A DNA stretch of 64,000 nt, from assembly GCA_016859345.1 (NCBI GenBank), contig CM029112.1:10982089-11046088 (forward strand). The letters are read 5' to 3'. This DNA is from Istiophorus platypterus. Lineage: Eukaryota > Chordata > Actinopteri > Istiophoriformes > Istiophoridae. A model generated the notes under the pieces. The model was not told where the DNA came from. It ran no database searches and worked only from the letters and a program-made list of their open reading frames with translations. Every line of letters begins with the position of its first letter. Position 1 is the stretch's first letter. Shown piece by piece: positions 63,646 through 64,000 of this stretch. The position numbers and the translations under genes were made by a program.

Positions 63646-64000
63646 TCAGGAATTTATGGTGGTGTTACGGGCTGTCTTGAACATTAGACGGTGATTGTCG
63701 GTGTTACGTATATTTAATGTTAGACCGAACACTCCACCAGAGTCTACATCTTAATAGCATCCAGCCAGACCTAACAGCAGAGGGGCAATTCTACTTAGTC
63801 TGCCATATAGTGAGATTATGCCAGGAAACATCTAGAAAAAGCCATCCGACTGAGATTTCACATTGTGTTAGTGAGCCTTATGGCCTGCTAAACCCGGGAT
63901 TATCACACGACACTGTGACCTGACCTGGTGGCGATGAAAGGGTGGGTTTCAAGGGAAGTGCGTATTATTAATCACTATAAAAATGCTTTTCTTTTGCAAA

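Larger units (their letters stand above)
57000..64000. other. Non-coding right end, GLIS2 5' region
   Basis: No CpG-island promoter or recognisable exon is visible. Repeat fragments occur near 58.5, 58.6-58.96, 63.1 and 63.3-63.65 kb. The 148-codon - strand frame at 59.34-59.79 kb has a serine run and a hydrophobic stretch, but no family resemblance. Confidence 0.4.

Noticed and set aside
1..64000. tRNA, rRNA, CRISPR or bacterial-type operon features
   Set aside because: No cloverleaf with B-box, no ribosomal RNA text and no spaced repeat array was seen; the DNA is vertebrate nuclear.

Overview
The window looks like nuclear DNA of a ray-finned fish, probably a percomorph (acanthomorph) teleost. 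It has split genes with GT-AG introns, many long CA/GT dinucleotide arrays, a Tc1-like transposon copy, a Penelope-like retroelement remnant, and several dispersed repeats that I recognise from percomorph genomes. Three protein genes can be read exon by exon: CORO7 (coronin 7, + strand, 3' two-thirds only), PAM16 (import-motor J-like subunit, + strand, complete) and GLIS2 (Kruppel-like zinc-finger factor, - strand, all coding exons). The order and relative orientation (CORO7 then PAM16 on one strand, GLIS2 converging on them) match the human 16p13.3 block, so this is old conserved synteny.

Layout. 1-32.3 kb has no coding exon that I can recognise. It is probably one very large CORO7 intron, because the first recognisable exon (32,343) already corresponds to about residue 260 of the roughly 925-residue protein. 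Inside it, a CpG-rich island at about 8.9-10.5 kb carries a consensus splice donor on the - strand. In mammals VASN sits in a CORO7 intron on the opposite strand, so this island may be the vasn promoter and first exon, with its coding exon to the left of the window. 32.3-37.8 kb holds 19 CORO7 exons coding for 666 residues. 38-42.4 kb is a repeat-rich spacer with a dead Penelope-like element and a perfect 206-bp inverted repeat. 42.4-45.4 kb is PAM16 in five exons (127 aa). 45.4-50.6 kb is the tail-to-tail interval with GLIS2, including a palindromic X-box-like site. 50.6-54.3 kb holds six GLIS2 coding exons (480 aa, five C2H2 fingers). 54.3-64 kb is GLIS2 5' DNA (intron 1 or upstream), with a deleted Tc1-like element and MITE-like repeats.

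The three genes are not one pathway. CORO7 works in Golgi export and F-actin control, PAM16 in mitochondrial matrix protein import, and GLIS2 in nuclear transcription (kidney, cilium-linked). The clearest functional link visible in the DNA is structural. The last full CORO7 coding exon ends in phase 0, and PAM16 exon 2 begins in phase 0, right after the initiator Met. This is the architecture behind the human CORO7-PAM16 read-through fusion, and it appears intact here. I did not find a clearly new multi-gene system. The most unusual DNA structure is the nested inverted repeat just upstream of PAM16.
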